Shown in pieces: positions 9,776 through 20,534 of a stretch of DNA of 64,000 nt; within the stretch, counting starts at the first letter, position 1; each line of letters opens with the position of its first letter. The position numbers were made by a program, and so were the translations under genes. The notes under the pieces were generated by a model. It searched no databases. It saw nothing but the letters and a program-made list of their open reading frames with translations, and had not been told where the DNA came from. The DNA is taken from positions 5,541,501 through 5,605,500 of the forward strand of contig OX328108.1 of the NCBI GenBank assembly GCA_946811185.2. The letters are read 5' to 3'. Source of the DNA: Hippopus hippopus. Its lineage: Eukaryota > Mollusca > Bivalvia > Cardiida > Cardiidae.

Positions 9776-10316
9776 TTTAGCTCCACTGGCCAAAGGCTTA
9801 TGTCATGGCCCGGTGTCCGTCGTGCATCCATCCGTGCGTCCGTCCGTCCGTCCGTGCGTTAACTTTTATTTCAAACATCTTCTTCTCTGAAACTACTCAT
9901 CCAATTTTGATGAAATTTCACCAAAATGATCCTGTCATGGTCCTCTTCAGAATTTCTTGAAAGAATTTGATTCCTTCAAAAACTCTGGTTGCCATGGCAA
10001 CAAAACTTAAAAATATTGGAAATCTTTGAAAATCTTCTTGTCTGAAACCATAAGGCCTAGGGCTACCAAATTTGGTGTGTAGCTTTATCTAGTAGACCTC
10101 TATCAAGTTTCTTCAAATTTAAGCCCTGGGGTCAAAATTGGCCCCGCCCCGGGGGTCACAAGTTTTACATGGGCTTATATAGAGAAAACTTAGAAGTCTC
10201 CCTGCACCTAGCCATAAGGCCTAGGGCTACCAAATTTTGCATGTGGCTTTATCTTGTGGGCACCTACCAAGAGTGCCCAAATTCTAGCCCTTGGGTCAAA
10301 TTTGGTCCCACCCCCA
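9776..10316 (+). mobile_element. 'TTAGCTCCACTGGCC' element, 3' truncated
   Basis: It opens TTAGCTCCACTGGCCAAAGG and has a (TCCG)n-type run CGTCCGTCCGTCCGTCCGTG, then GGTTGCCATGGCAAC. The unit ATAAGGCCTAGGGCTACCAA occurs twice (about 10050 and 10214), so the body is partly tandem. A second copy with both ends lies at 41984-42592. Confidence 0.65.
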
Positions 10317-10403
10317 CTACCAGCATTTTCTCCTTTCCCCACAATGTTTTCAAAAGCCTTTTTCAGGGCAGTCAAAACTCAGAATTGTGTGGTAAAGGGT
10401 TAA
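10317..10403 (-). mobile_element. Family A, right half
   Basis: TACCAGCATTTTCTCC through CTCAGAATTGTGTGG to TAAAGGGTTAA. It begins at the hairpin axis, where the preceding element ends. Confidence 0.65.
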
Positions 10404-10611
10404 GGGTTAAAAGTTGTCTGTAATAGGTGTATAAAACTAGAGTTTATGCAGATATGAAAATAGTAATTATCACTGAACATGTATAATGTGTTTTTGTTAC
10501 CTTATTAAGAGTTATTTAACACGGTCTAGAATGGTGTGAATTGCTTATTGAACAAAAACCAAGGCCACTCTACATGAGCGTTGCTGGAGATTTTGTTACT
10601 GACAAAATATA

Positions 10612-10648
10612 ACTGAGTCATGCTCTTTGAAAAGGGGTTTTAATGCAT
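10612..10648. mobile_element. Family C end fragment
   Basis: GAGTCATGCTCTTTGAAAAG and TTTTAATGCAT only; the rest is replaced by the minisatellite that follows. Confidence 0.5.
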
Positions 10649-10649
10649 T

Positions 10650-11940
10650 TATTCTTTACCTTTTTACTGGAATCTCTATGGTGACATGTAACAATTCTAT
10701 TTACCCTTTTAGTGGAAATGCTGTGGTGACACCTTGCTCTGTTGTTTACCCTTTGCCATGTTTACTACAAAATATAATGCTGTACTCTACCCTTTTGCCA
10801 GAATTGCTATGACACATTACTAAACTTTACCCCTTTTGCCAGAATTGCTTTGATGACAACTTACCATACCTTACCTCTGTGCCAGAATTGCTGTGATGAC
10901 ACCTCACTGAACGTTACTGTTTTGCCAGATTTGCTAAAATGACATCTTAATCTACCTTAATCTTTTGGAAAATTGCATTGCTAACAGAACTTACTTTACT
11001 TCATCCTTTTGCCAGAATTGCTATGACACATTACTAAACTTTACCCCTTTTGCCAGCATTGCTATGATGACACATTACAATACTTGACACTGTATTATTC
11101 TTTTCCCCTCTTGCCAAAATTGCTATGATGACACCTTATCATACTTTACCCCTTTTGCCAGAATTGCTTTGATGACTTCTTTTGCTACTTTACCCCCTAT
11201 GCCAGAATTGCTATGATGACACATAACTATACTTCATCCTTTTGCCAGAACCGCTATGATGACACATTACTATACTGTACCCCTTTTGCCAGAATTGCTC
11301 TGATGACACATTACCATACTGTACCCCTTTTACCTGAATGGCTAAGATGACACCATATTATTCTTTTCCCCTTTTGCCAAAAGTACTATGATGACACATT
11401 ACTATACTTTATCCCTTTTGCCAGAATTACTATCATGACACCTTATTATATTTTACCCCTTTTGCCAGAATTGTGATGATGATGTTTTACTATGCTTTAC
11501 CTGTTGTGCCAGAATTACAATGATGGCCTCTTACCTAAGTTTTCACTTTTGCCAGAATTGCTATGATGACACCTTAATGTACATTAACCTTTTGCAAAAT
11601 AGCATTGATGACAGTAATTTTAGTTCATCTCTTTTGCCAGAACACCCTATCATACTTTACCCATTTTGCAAGAATTGCTTGATGACACTTATTTGTACTT
11701 TACCTCTTTTGCAAGAATTGCTATTATGACACCTTATATACTTTATCCCTTGTGCCAGAATTGCTGTGATGACACCTTACTGTAAATTTGACTTTTAGAA
11801 ATTTGCATTGATTACTCCTTTTGCCAAAGTTACTGTGATGACGCCTTTGAATACTTTACCCCTTTGGCCAAAATTGCTCTGATGACACATGACTATACTT
11901 TACCAGTATGATGACACATTACCATATTTTACCCCTTTTT
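10650..11940. repeat. Minisatellite of about 45 bp, segment 1
   Basis: About 28 diverged units of the form CCCCTTTTGCCAGAATTGCT, ATGATGACACATTACTATAC, TTTA. Unit length drifts between about 40 and 50 bp. Some reading frames stay open for a while; this looks like a product of the periodicity, not coding. Confidence 0.85.
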
Positions 11941-12672
11941 ATACGCTCGTCGAAGATGGGACGTATTATGGGATCACCCATGCCGTACGGGCGGGCGGGC
12001 AGGCCTCCGTCCTGGCGGGCGGGCGGCGTCCAGTTCTTTGTCTGGAGCATAACTTTGTCATCTCCAGTCCGATTGACTTGAAACTTGCCATGTGTGTTTG
12101 TTGCAATTATACGGAGTGCACCGCGAAAGAACCATAACTCTACCTCATGCTGTCTTTGAGTTATTTCCCTTTGATCGTCATTTTTACAGCATTTTGTGCT
12201 TGTTCGGAATATAACTTTGTCATCTCTAGTCTGAACATCTTCAAATTTGGTATGCATGATTGTTGAAAATTTACGGAGTGCAGTGCACAAGAACCATAAC
12301 TCTTCCTAGCACGAATTATGAGTTATATCCCTTTGATCATCATTTTTACAGCATTTAGTGCTTGTCCGGAATATAACTTTGTCATCTCAAGTCAGAGTGA
12401 CTTCAAACTTGGTATGCATGTTTGTTGCAATATTACAGAGAACAGTGCGCAAGAACAGTAACTCTACCTAGTGCAGATTTTGAGTAATTCCACTTTGATC
12501 TTCATTTTTACAGTATTTCTTGCTTGTCCGGAACGGAACTTTGTCACCTCAAGTCAAATTGACTTGAGACTTTGGTAAACATGTTCGTTGCATTACCTGC
12601 CATTTACGATTATTATACCCCCTCGATAACTGGTGGTGGGACGGTGGTATCTTGCGACAATTTGCCGCTCTT
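11941..12672. mobile_element. Element with tandem core of about 165 bp, inserted in the minisatellite
   Basis: The flanks carry the minisatellite (TACCCCTTTTT before, CCAGAATTGCTATGATGAC after). The element opens ATACGCTCGTCGAAGATGGG and has GCGGGCGGGC. It then carries about three and a half direct units starting near 12035, 12208, 12369 and 12529 (each with GGAATATAACTTTGTCATCT-like sequence and CATTTTTACAGCATTT), and closes with CGATAACTGGTGGTGGGACG. The layout of a left flank, tandem core and right flank recalls oyster 'pearl' non-autonomous Helitron-like elements; that assignment is inference. Confidence 0.6.
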
Positions 12673-12892
12673 GTTCCAGAATTGCTATGATGACACATCA
12701 CATACTTTACCTGTTTTGACAGAACTACTATGATGACACATTATTATACCTTACCCCTTTTGCCAGAATTGCTATGATGATGCATTACTATTACGTACCC
12801 CTTTTGCCAGAATTGCTATGATGACACCCTATCATTCTTTACCCCTTTTACCAGAATCACCATGATAACACATTACTATACCAGGGGTGCGG
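12673..12892. repeat. Minisatellite of about 45 bp, segment 2
   Basis: About five units (CCAGAATTGCTATGATGACA). It continues the array at 10650-11940. Confidence 0.85.
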
Positions 12893-14357
12893 AATTCCTA
12901 TGCCCGAATTGTCTGACACAGGACTTTTTGCTGGCGGAGAAGTAGATTTTTCTAGAGCGCTTGTCCGTGGGCAAGTGAATTTCGGAGCCATACATATTAA
13001 GAAAATGCCGTTTTTATATCAATGACAATCCTCAAACGCTCTATTCATTCAAACTTTTGCACAATCCACGTCTGTACTTCGTAGAAAAAGACACTCTTAC
13101 GTTACAAACTATTTTATTTTATCTGTTGGTCTTATCGGCCGTATCGAGGCAAATATGCGGTGTTGTGGTAATATGATGCATGGTAAAATAGTTGCGAATT
13201 GGTTTTTATTGCACCAAATGGATAAATTCGCCATGAGATCTGGTGGTTCAAAGATCCTGAAAAGCACAAATCTTATGGGCAGAGAGACAGAGAATATGAT
13301 GTAAAGCGTAAGCGTGTGTTTAAGGATAGCTGATTTGCTGCCTTTTATTGGTGCCTACAGGACGATGGTTCTGGACAATACGCTACTGTCATGTTGGTAG
13401 AATGTTTTCGTAGTCCGCAGATACAACCTCAGCTCTGTTCTTTGGTAAATCTCAGCCTCAGGGTTCCAAGTCACGTACATATGTGCATAATTCACGCATT
13501 TAATTGAATGATCACGCACAGAAATATGAAGTGAAACGGGCAGACACGCACAGGTTTCATGTCTCCTGTTGTCGATCGCAAGTGGTGCCAATTGGCACAA
13601 GTTAGAACGAAATGTCTCCAAAAATGAAGCACTAGAGAATCTACAGGCAACAAGTCATGTCTATGCATTATATTTGAACGATCAAAACTCGGACACACAC
13701 ACAATAAGTGTCAAGTGTGAAGGATGCACATGTCGCTCTTTCTCACAGCAAATCAAGGTGGTAGATTCTATGTCGTTTTTGTAAACCTATTAATGATATT
13801 AATCCGCATATCTAGTGTAAAATTATAGGTTTGAAGTTATGTGCAACCCTAATTGACAAATTTAAGTCAAATCATGCAGAAATACCACTCCAAAAATTAA
13901 CTAGTATGAAACACAAATCGCTACGAAAAACGCGGAAACCAATGATACAATAAAAGTAGGTTTGATATTGTCCGATCACAGGCATTTCAAACTGTCTTTT
14001 TGGCTTTGATGATGACTTTAAACGGTTTATTTACATAAATGTCTCTGTAAAAAAAAGGTGAAAGCTAATAAGTGTCCGAGCTGATAGTGAAATGGTAATT
14101 CTACTGGCCATCAGGTTGGAAGTTGTCACTCTGAACCTGGTCCCGTGAGTAAGAGAAAGTTACAAGCGACTTCTGTTTTCACCTCTATTGTTTTTAAGAG
14201 CAGATGACTGCAGATTGAGATTCAACAAAACAAATTTACAATACACCACTGATTTACTCTATTTATTTGGACAAGTAAACTTTATCTCTGGACAAGTAGA
14301 AAAGTCAGTCCAACTTGTCCCTGGACAAGTGGGAAAATTGAAAAATTGCACACCCCT
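12893..14357. mobile_element. hAT-like inverted-repeat element of about 1.46 kb
   Basis: The termini are CAGGGGTGCGGAATT and the complementary AATTGCACACCCCTG. The array unit reads CATTACTATAC before and TATACCTTACCCC after, so TATAC (5 bp) appears duplicated. CAGGGGTG-type ends are typical of hAT elements; a 5-bp duplication is shorter than the usual 8 bp but is known for some subgroups. Subterminal GGACAAGT/ACTTGTCC motifs recur at both ends (about 12959-12977 and 14268-14335), as expected for transposase binding sites. The interior has no long reading frame, so it is probably non-autonomous or dead. Confidence 0.65.
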
Positions 14358-14412
14358 GTATACCTTACCCCTTTTGCTATGATGACACCTTGTTATATTT
14401 TACCCCTTTTGT
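14358..14412. repeat. Minisatellite of about 45 bp, segment 3
   Basis: TTACCCCTTTTGCTATGATG and ATTTTACCCCTTTTG end the array. Confidence 0.7.
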
Positions 14413-14459
14413 CTGTAAGTGTTAAAATTACAGGCTAAAAGCACATTATGCATTTGAAC

Positions 14460-14912
14460 TTTAGCCTTTACCAAACAATCCTAAGTTTATGTGACCATGA
14501 GAAAGAAGCCTTTTGAAAACATTGTGGAAAAGGAGAAAATGATGCTAGCCAGCATTTTCTCCTTTTCCAAAAGTATTTTCCATTCTTTTAACCCTTTACC
14601 ACACAATCCTGACTTTTAAGGACCCTGAGGAAAAAAGGTTTATGAGAACATTGTGGGAGAAGTAGAAAATGCTGGTAACCAGCTTTTTCTCCTTTTCAGA
14701 TAATGTTTCCTACACCTCCCAAAACAAATTTCAATATTTGAGTCTCATGTCTTTTGTCATCTGCAAATGCTTTTAATTTGAACATGTCTAAAATATTGTC
14801 GTTTAGTAAAGAGTTAAAGACCAATGGCATAACTTTGTCCACAATGAATTTGTTGTCTACAAATGCCTTCAATTTGGGCAAGTTCAAAATTTAGACGTTT
14901 TGTAAAGGATGC
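14460..14912 (+). mobile_element. Family A split by a second family A
   Basis: The left half is 14460-14587 (AGCCTTTACCAAACAATCC, core) and the right remnant about 14836-14912 (GAATTTGTTGTCTAC, GTTTTGTAAAGGA). The copy at 14588-14816 lies between them. Confidence 0.6.
14588..14816 (+). mobile_element. Family A inserted in family A
   Basis: TTAACCCTTTACCACACAATC to TTTAGTAAAGAGTTAA. It is complete, with TTAA on both sides. Confidence 0.75.
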
Positions 14913-15342
14913 AGTGCTGAACAGAACTAGGACAAGTTTCACTGTAGTCATCCTACCTGTCAGTTACCATCTATACATAGTCCTTTATCAAGTACAACGA
15001 CAGAGGTCAAAAAGTTTGGATGCTCAAATTTCAGTGGCTGTCACTGATACCTACTGGGATCCTGTCTGACTCAATTGTGAATGTGTAGGATTAGAAACAT
15101 CAGACCGCTACTGAAAACATTGTTTCCAAATAAGATTTTGCAGGAATGATAAGTTTCTCCCTTTACAACAATATTTTTACATGTTCTCATGTATCAAACC
15201 AGAATTCTGAATGAAAACCCTAATTTCACAAGGTGTAGTCTACTTGAAATTTGTTTCTGGAAGAAACAAGATAGGTGAAAGGAATCTTTATTATGGTCTA
15301 ACGTATATTTATTCTCTCTATGATAGCGCTCAAGCCTTTTGG
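14913..15342. other. Unassigned stretch
   Basis: Nothing recognised apart from a possible decayed family A core near 15107-15175 (CTACTGAAAACATTG, TTTCTCCCTTTACAAC). Confidence 0.4.
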
Positions 15343-16229
15343 CCAAGCAGGTAGTTGTGTGAGGACATTTGGTCTGATCATGCTCTCTAGGTGGGTGTAT
15401 TAACCTCTTGATCAACCAGGCAGTTTGGTGTCGGCATTTGGTCTAATTCATGCTTTTTAGATGAGTGCTCCGGCCTCATGATCAACCAGGCAGTTTGGTG
15501 TCGGCATTTGGTCTAATTAATGCTCTTTAGATGAGTGCTTTGGCCTCATGATCAACCAGGCAGTTTGGTGTAAGCATTTGGTCTAATTCATGCTCTTTAG
15601 ATGAGTGCTTCGGCCTCATGATCAACCAGGCAGTTTGGTGTCAGCATTTGTTCTGATTCATGCTCTTTAGATGAGTGCTCTGGCCTCATGGTCAACATGG
15701 CAGTTTTGTCAGCATTTGGTCTAATTCATGTTTTTTAGATGAGTGCTTTAGCCTCATAATCAACCAGGCAGTTTGGTGATAGTATTTGGTATGATCATGC
15801 TCTCTAGGTGAGTGCTGTAGCCTCCTGTTTAAGAGGGAAGTTTGGTGTCACTTTTTGGTCTTCTTACACTCGCAAATAAGTGAAATGGATTTGCGGTCAA
15901 CTGGGCAGATAGGTGAAAGCATTTGGTTTGGATGTTTTCTCAGTGAGTGCTAAAGCTGTTTGATCAACCAGGCAGCGGGGTGCCAGCACTTGGTCTGTAC
16001 ATGCTGAGTACTCTGGCCTTGAGTTCAACATGGCAGTTTTGTGTCAGTATTTGGCTTTGTCATGCTCTCTTGGTGAGTGCTCTGGCCTTGTGTTCAATGA
16101 GGTAGAATTGTGTCAGCAGTTGGCCTTGTTATGCTCTCTAGGTAAGTGCTCTGGCCTTATGTTCAACAAGGCAGATTGGTGTCAGCAGTTGGCCTTGTCA
16201 CGCTCTCTAGGTGAGTGCTCTGGCCTTGT
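15343..16229. repeat. 70-bp minisatellite, segment 1
   Basis: Units with CATGCTCTCTAGGTGAGTGC, TCTGGCCTTGTGTTCAAC and GGCAGTTTGGTGTCAGCA. ATGAGTGCT recurs at 15461, 15531, 15601 and 15671, giving exactly 70 bp. Confidence 0.85.
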
Positions 16230-16350
16230 GTTCATTGAATGGTGTTTTACACCTCTTCAACATTATTTCAGTCACATATTCATGTTTTCCTGGGTTTCAC
16301 CAGTACTTGGCTAGGCTCTGAAATATCTTGCCCAAGGACACTCCTGTGAA
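16230..16350 (-). mobile_element. SINE fragment inside the minisatellite
   Basis: ATTGAATGGTGTTTTACACC, CATGTTTTCCTGGG and CTTGCCCAAGGACACTCC are the 3' two-thirds of the same SINE subfamily as 31784-32021. The tRNA-like head is missing. Confidence 0.65.
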
Positions 16351-16494
16351 AGGGCCTTGTGTTCAACCAGGCAGTTCTGTGTCAGCAGTTGGCCTTGTCA
16401 TGCTCTCTAGGTAAATGCTCTAGCCTTGTGTTCAACAAGGTAGATTGGTATCAGAATATGGCCTTGTCATGTTCTCTAGGTGAATGCTCTAGCC
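16351..16494. repeat. 70-bp minisatellite, segment 2
   Basis: Two units between the SINE fragment and the long-TIR element; it ends GCTCTAGCC. Confidence 0.8.
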
Positions 16495-17409
16495 CATAGG
16501 GGTCCGTAGTTTGATTCCTGGCACCCATAGACTATATACTATAAACAAGGGATTTAACTGTATGCAGTCCGTTACTCGCCCCCGGTTACAAAAAACAACG
16601 TATCTTTTCTACCCCATCAGTTATTCTCCTATTTTTTTCTACAGCTGAGAGCTAAAACATTTTTCTACCAGAAAAACACAACTGTTTGTCAGTGGCTAAT
16701 GCAGTCTGGCTGATACATTCGCTCGAACGTGTAAACTCGCTCAAAAATCTGCGCCATTGACACGGGTTCGTACATCCGTTTTCAAGATATAAAATGCACT
16801 TTAGATCCAATGAAACGCAGCATTAGCGGCACCCACCCTTTAAACATGTTTAAAAATACTACTGACCTATAGTCTTTATCTTCAATAACGACGAAACGCC
16901 TCAGAATTCGTTGAATTTGTGATCCACGTTCTTATTTCGAACAGCTGCAGCCATCTTCTGTCATGTGACATTGTTTGGAACGAGAAATTTCATCGGTTGA
17001 TATGTACTAACAGTCGTGAATTCAACCAATGAAATTACGTACAGCTGCTCACACCTTTTTGTCACGTGACAGTACGGTGACACTGTTTGGAACGAGAAAT
17101 TTCATTGGTTTATATGCGCGAACGTCAGTGTCGAATGTACGAACCCGTGTCAATGGCGAAGATTTTTGAGCGAGTTTACAAGTTCGAGCGAATGTATCAG
17201 CCAGACTGCATTAGCCACTGACAAACAGTTGTGTTTTTCTGGTAGAAAAATGTTTTAGCTCTCAGCTGTAGAAAAAATTAGGAAAATAACTGATGGGGTA
17301 GAAAAGATACGTTGTTTTTTTTGTAACCGGGGGCGAGTAACAGGCTGCATACAGTTAAATCCCTTGTTTTAGTCTATGGGTGACAGGAGTCAAACTACGG
17401 ACCCCTATG
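16495..17409. mobile_element. Long terminal-inverted-repeat element (915 bp)
   Basis: The ends are CATAGGGGTCCGTAGTTTGA and its complement. Inversion continues for about 285 bp on each side (left arm to about 16779, right arm from about 17130), including CCATTGACACGGGTTCGTAC and GCTAATGCAGTCTGGCTGA. The flanks read CTCTAGCC and CTCTAGAC, a target duplication of 8-9 bp with one mismatch inside the 70-bp array. The central 350 bp holds a direct repeat (GGAACGAGAAATTTCATYGG near 16978 and 17088). Long inverted repeats plus an 8-9 bp duplication suggest a Mutator-like or fold-back element. No transposase is seen. Confidence 0.75.
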
Positions 17410-17576
17410 CTCTAGACTTGTGTTCAGTGAGGCAGATAGGTGTCAGCAGTTGGCCTTGTCATGTTCTCTAGGTGTGTGCTCTGGCAGGTGAGTGCTCAAG
17501 CCACATGGTCAAACATGCAGTTTTATGACAGCATGTGGTCTGTTCCTGCTCTCTAACTGAATGCTTTAGTGCCATA
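17410..17576. repeat. 70-bp minisatellite, segment 3
   Basis: The array resumes with TCTAGACTTGTGTTCAGTG and fades out near 17576. Confidence 0.75.
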
Positions 17577-17699
17577 GTCAGCCAAACATTTTGAAATTCC
17601 TTGAAACATTAAGTATTGATTATAAACCTTAGTTAAGGATGGATGTACTATGCATGATATATATAAAAATTCAGCGATAAGCCATTCATGCGTCTCAAT

Positions 17700-17830
17700 C
17701 CTCAATCAAACAAGCCTGTGTTTGACGGCCCTTGGAAAGAAAAGCCTTTTGACTACAACAATGATTTCAAAAACCTTTTTACTCGGGTCTGTAAACGACA
17801 GTGAATTTATTGGTAAAAGGGCTCTCTGCA
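17700..17830 (+). mobile_element. Family A, strongly degraded
   Basis: CTTGGAAAGAAAAGCCTTTTG and ATTGGTAAAAGGGCT resemble arm sequences; the core is lost. Confidence 0.3.
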
Positions 17831-17897
17831 AGCATATTCTGTAGCAGTATATGTCAAAGATGATTATATACCAGAAAGTCTTATGCTATTTTCCCAC

Positions 17898-18110
17898 TTA
17901 ACTCTTTCACTTCTGAATAAATAAATTGTATTTTCTCAAAGGCTAAAAATATGTTTCCTCTGCAAGATCAAGAGACAGCTCTGTAATGATTTAGAATACA
18001 GCAGTGGACAGTGCAGATCAGAGATCAGACTGCACATTCTGTGCAGTCTGATCTTGATCTACACTGTCCACAAAAGCTTCTGGTGTCGTCTATGGTATGG
18101 AAAGACTTAA
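17898..18110 (-). mobile_element. Family B, complete copy
   Basis: TTAACTCTTTCACTTCTGAA to GGTATGGAAAGACTTAA. The hairpin core (GATCAGACTGCACATTCTG, TGTGCAGTCTGATCTTGATC) lies at about 18006-18066. Length is 213 bp. Confidence 0.75.
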
Positions 18111-18214
18111 ATGGTGCTTTACAAATGCTATTAATGCCATAGCGATTCAATCCACTGCTTTCTTGTTATTTACAGCATTTTGTGACTCACTATGCAAGCT
18201 TTGAATGCTTTATT

Positions 18215-18435
18215 AATGTGTTATGGAGCTTAGCTAAGTAATTTAATACAAAATTTTAAAGTCAGGCATACTGAATGCATTTTACACCAGATTTTGACTA
18301 AAATGATGGTATTGGTCTTTGAAAGGATAGAAAACATCCTGAGAAAAAGAGAAAATGATGATTAACATCATTTTCTCCTTTTTCTGTTTTCAGAAGCCTT
18401 CTTGCTCAGGGCTGCATAAGCATGGAATTGCTTTT
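18215..18435 (-). mobile_element. Family A, diverged
   Basis: A core hairpin with GAAAATGATGATTAACATCA instead of the usual GCTGG axis, changed compensatorily on both arms. The termini are weak. Confidence 0.5.
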
Positions 18436-18522
18436 CAAAGTGCCACTGATCTAAGAACATGAGAAAAATTGTTAGATGTGGTAGGGCCACAATACATAAC
18501 TCAGTTGGTAAAGTAACGGGCA

Positions 18523-18654
18523 CTTTCTTCTTTTTCCACAATGTTTTCTGCCATTTCTTGGACGAATTTGATGGTTTGAATCTCTTATTATTTGTTGTGT
18601 ACAAATGCTTTTAATTTAGACCAGCCTAAAATTGCATCGTCTTGTAAAGATTTA
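18523..18654 (+). mobile_element. Family A, right half
   Basis: CTTCTTTTTCCACAATGTTT through GTGTACAAATGCTTTTAATT to GTCTTGTAAAGATTTAA. Confidence 0.6.
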
Positions 18655-18704
18655 ATTCATGTGTGAAGTCTAGTTAGATGAGTGTAACTCTACTACATGA
18701 CACA

Positions 18705-18970
18705 AATGAGCCAGCTCTGGCAAAAGGGGGCTAAATGAATCTCCATGATACATGATACCAGCCCAAGTCATCACATAATTATGGATCCATAACAGCCACT
18801 TTTTCAAACATCCGACTTAATCATATGGTGGACTGGTCCTTTAAGATACAGAAAATTGACCAATAGCGAAAAGTTTCGGCCCAGGTCAGCCTGCGCGGAC
18901 TGCGCAGGCTGGCCTGAGTCGATACTTTTCGCAAATGCATTAAGCCCCCTTTTCATAGAGCAAGGCTGAA
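18705..18970. mobile_element. Family C, copy
   Basis: ATGAGCCAGCTCTGGCAAAAG to CCCCTTTTCATAGAGCAAGG. The palindrome GGTCAGCCTGCGCGGACTGC with GCAGGCTGGCCTG lies at about 18882-18916. Confidence 0.7.
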
Positions 18971-19002
18971 ATATACATTCTTCCATTTTGAACTTCCATT
19001 CT

Positions 19003-19158
19003 GAAACCATTTGCAGACAATGAATCAAATATAGCTGGTATGGTAAGATTTATCATTGAAAGGGTAAGAAACACTGCTGGAAAAGGAGAAAATGCTGGCC
19101 ACCAGTGCCTTCTCCTTTTCTCATGGCCTTTTCAAAAGCCTATTTCTCTTACGTTGTT
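19003..19158 (-). mobile_element. Family A, left end missing
   Basis: CCATTTGCAGACAATGAATC, then the core at about 19066-19130 with a diverged axis (GGCCACCAGTGCC). Confidence 0.55.
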
Positions 19159-19344
19159 TAACCCTCTACCATTCAATCCTGACTTTTAACGACCTTGAAA
19201 GGGAATAAGCCGGCATTTTCTCCTTATCCCACAATGTTTTCTACCCTATTTAAGACAAATCATCATTTAGCAACATTTAACTTGTTGTCTGCACATACTT
19301 TCAATTTGGTCCAGCTCAAACTTTGTCATCTGGTAGAGAGTTAA
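19158..19344 (+). mobile_element. Family A, left hairpin arm deleted
   Basis: TTAACCCTCTACCATTCAATC to TCTGGTAGAGAGTTAA. About 45 bp around the hairpin left arm are missing. Confidence 0.65.
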
Positions 19345-19540
19345 ACAGGATTGTTTAGAAAAGGGTTAAAATTGCACATTCTGTGATTGGCTACAGCAGA
19401 CAAAATTAATGTGCCTATCAAAACATCTCTTTTCAATGCAATGGCAGAATTTTCTATATGGTGACATTTGATCTAAGAAAGACAACTCTAGTAGAAAAAA
19501 ATGTTTCACATCTAAGGTTGACTCCCTTGGAAATATTTTT

Positions 19541-19827
19541 TTAACTCTTTAACAGATGGACAAAATTCTAGATCTGTCCATATTCAAAGCATTTGCTGGC
19601 ATCATGGTCTTTAGCTCTAACAATTGACAAAAATCTTAGACTCTTCCAAATTGAGAACATGTGCAGATGACAAATTAATTATGGCTATGGTATCTCTGTT
19701 AGAATAGGTAGAAAACACTGTGGGAAAAGGAGAAAATGCTGTTTATCAGCATTTTCTCCTTTTCTCACAATGTTTTCAAAAGCCTGCTTTCCCAGAGATT
19801 TTAAAACATGAGATTAAAAAAGGTTAA
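19541..19827 (-). mobile_element. Family A, with partially duplicated left end
   Basis: Two left-end sequences follow each other (TTAACTCTTTAACAGATGG at 19541 and TTTAGCTCTAACAATTGAC near 19610), then a normal core and the end AAAAAAGGTTAA at 19824-19827. Confidence 0.55.
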
Positions 19828-19882
19828 CTGAAGTTTAAAATATCGACAATTACTTGTCCTCAGGGTTAAGAAAATTCATGTG

Positions 19883-20114
19883 TTAACCCTTCACCACACA
19901 ATCCAGTTTTATCGACCCCGAGGAAAAAGACTTTTGAAAACATTGTGGGAAAAGGAGAAAATGCTGATAACCAGCATTTTGTCCCTTTTCCCTAAATGTT
20001 TTCTACCCTTTCATAAACAAATCCTATCATTTTAGTCACATTTCATTAATTTTGCTGTCTGCACATGCTTTCAGTATGGACCAGTCTAAAATATTGTTGT
20101 GTAGTAAAGAGTTC
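19883..20114 (+). mobile_element. Family A, complete
   Basis: TTAACCCTTCACCACACAATC to GTGTAGTAAAGAGTTCA. Confidence 0.7.
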
Positions 20115-20168
20115 ATTCAGGTTTTGTATTTCTGTGAGTTAAAAGCTGGTCCATGGTTTTGGGTTTTT

Positions 20169-20348
20169 ATAACCTGTTCCCACAAAACAAATTTTAGACT
20201 CTTTCAAATTCAAAACATCTATATACATACAACAAATTAAAAATAAATATATAAATGAGCTTAAGTGCTTTGATAGCATAGAAAACATTGTGGGAAAAGG
20301 AGAAAATGCTGCTTACCAGCATTTTCTCCTTTTTCACAATGTTTTCAA
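20169..20348 (-). mobile_element. Family A, right end missing
   Basis: AACCTGTTCCCACAAAACAA, then the core at about 20285-20345 with GCTGCTTACCAGC at the axis. Confidence 0.6.
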
Positions 20349-20534
20349 TGATGTAGGAGTAGGGTATTGGCCTACTCCTATGATCAGTTTCCGGTTTGAA
20401 TCTAATAATGAGTTTGGTCAGCCTTTGGAGTACTTTTATGGATTTCCTTGAAGTAATCATGGAGAGTGATAAGTATAAATTGTAAAGACTGTTTTCACAA
20501 GCACTTCAAAAGAAATATGACTTTCTCTTAAGAA

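Noticed and set aside
10650..11940. CRISPR-like array of repeats
   Set aside because: Units are contiguous and drift in length and sequence, with no constant repeat and unique spacers; the genome is eukaryotic in character.
11919..12290. 123-codon minus-strand and 82-codon plus-strand frames
   Set aside because: They follow the 165-bp tandem core of the inserted element; repeated sequence, not a gene.
13355..13784. Transposase remnant inside the hAT-like element
   Set aside because: Frames on both strands are short and show no recognisable hAT motif; I could not support a coding remnant.
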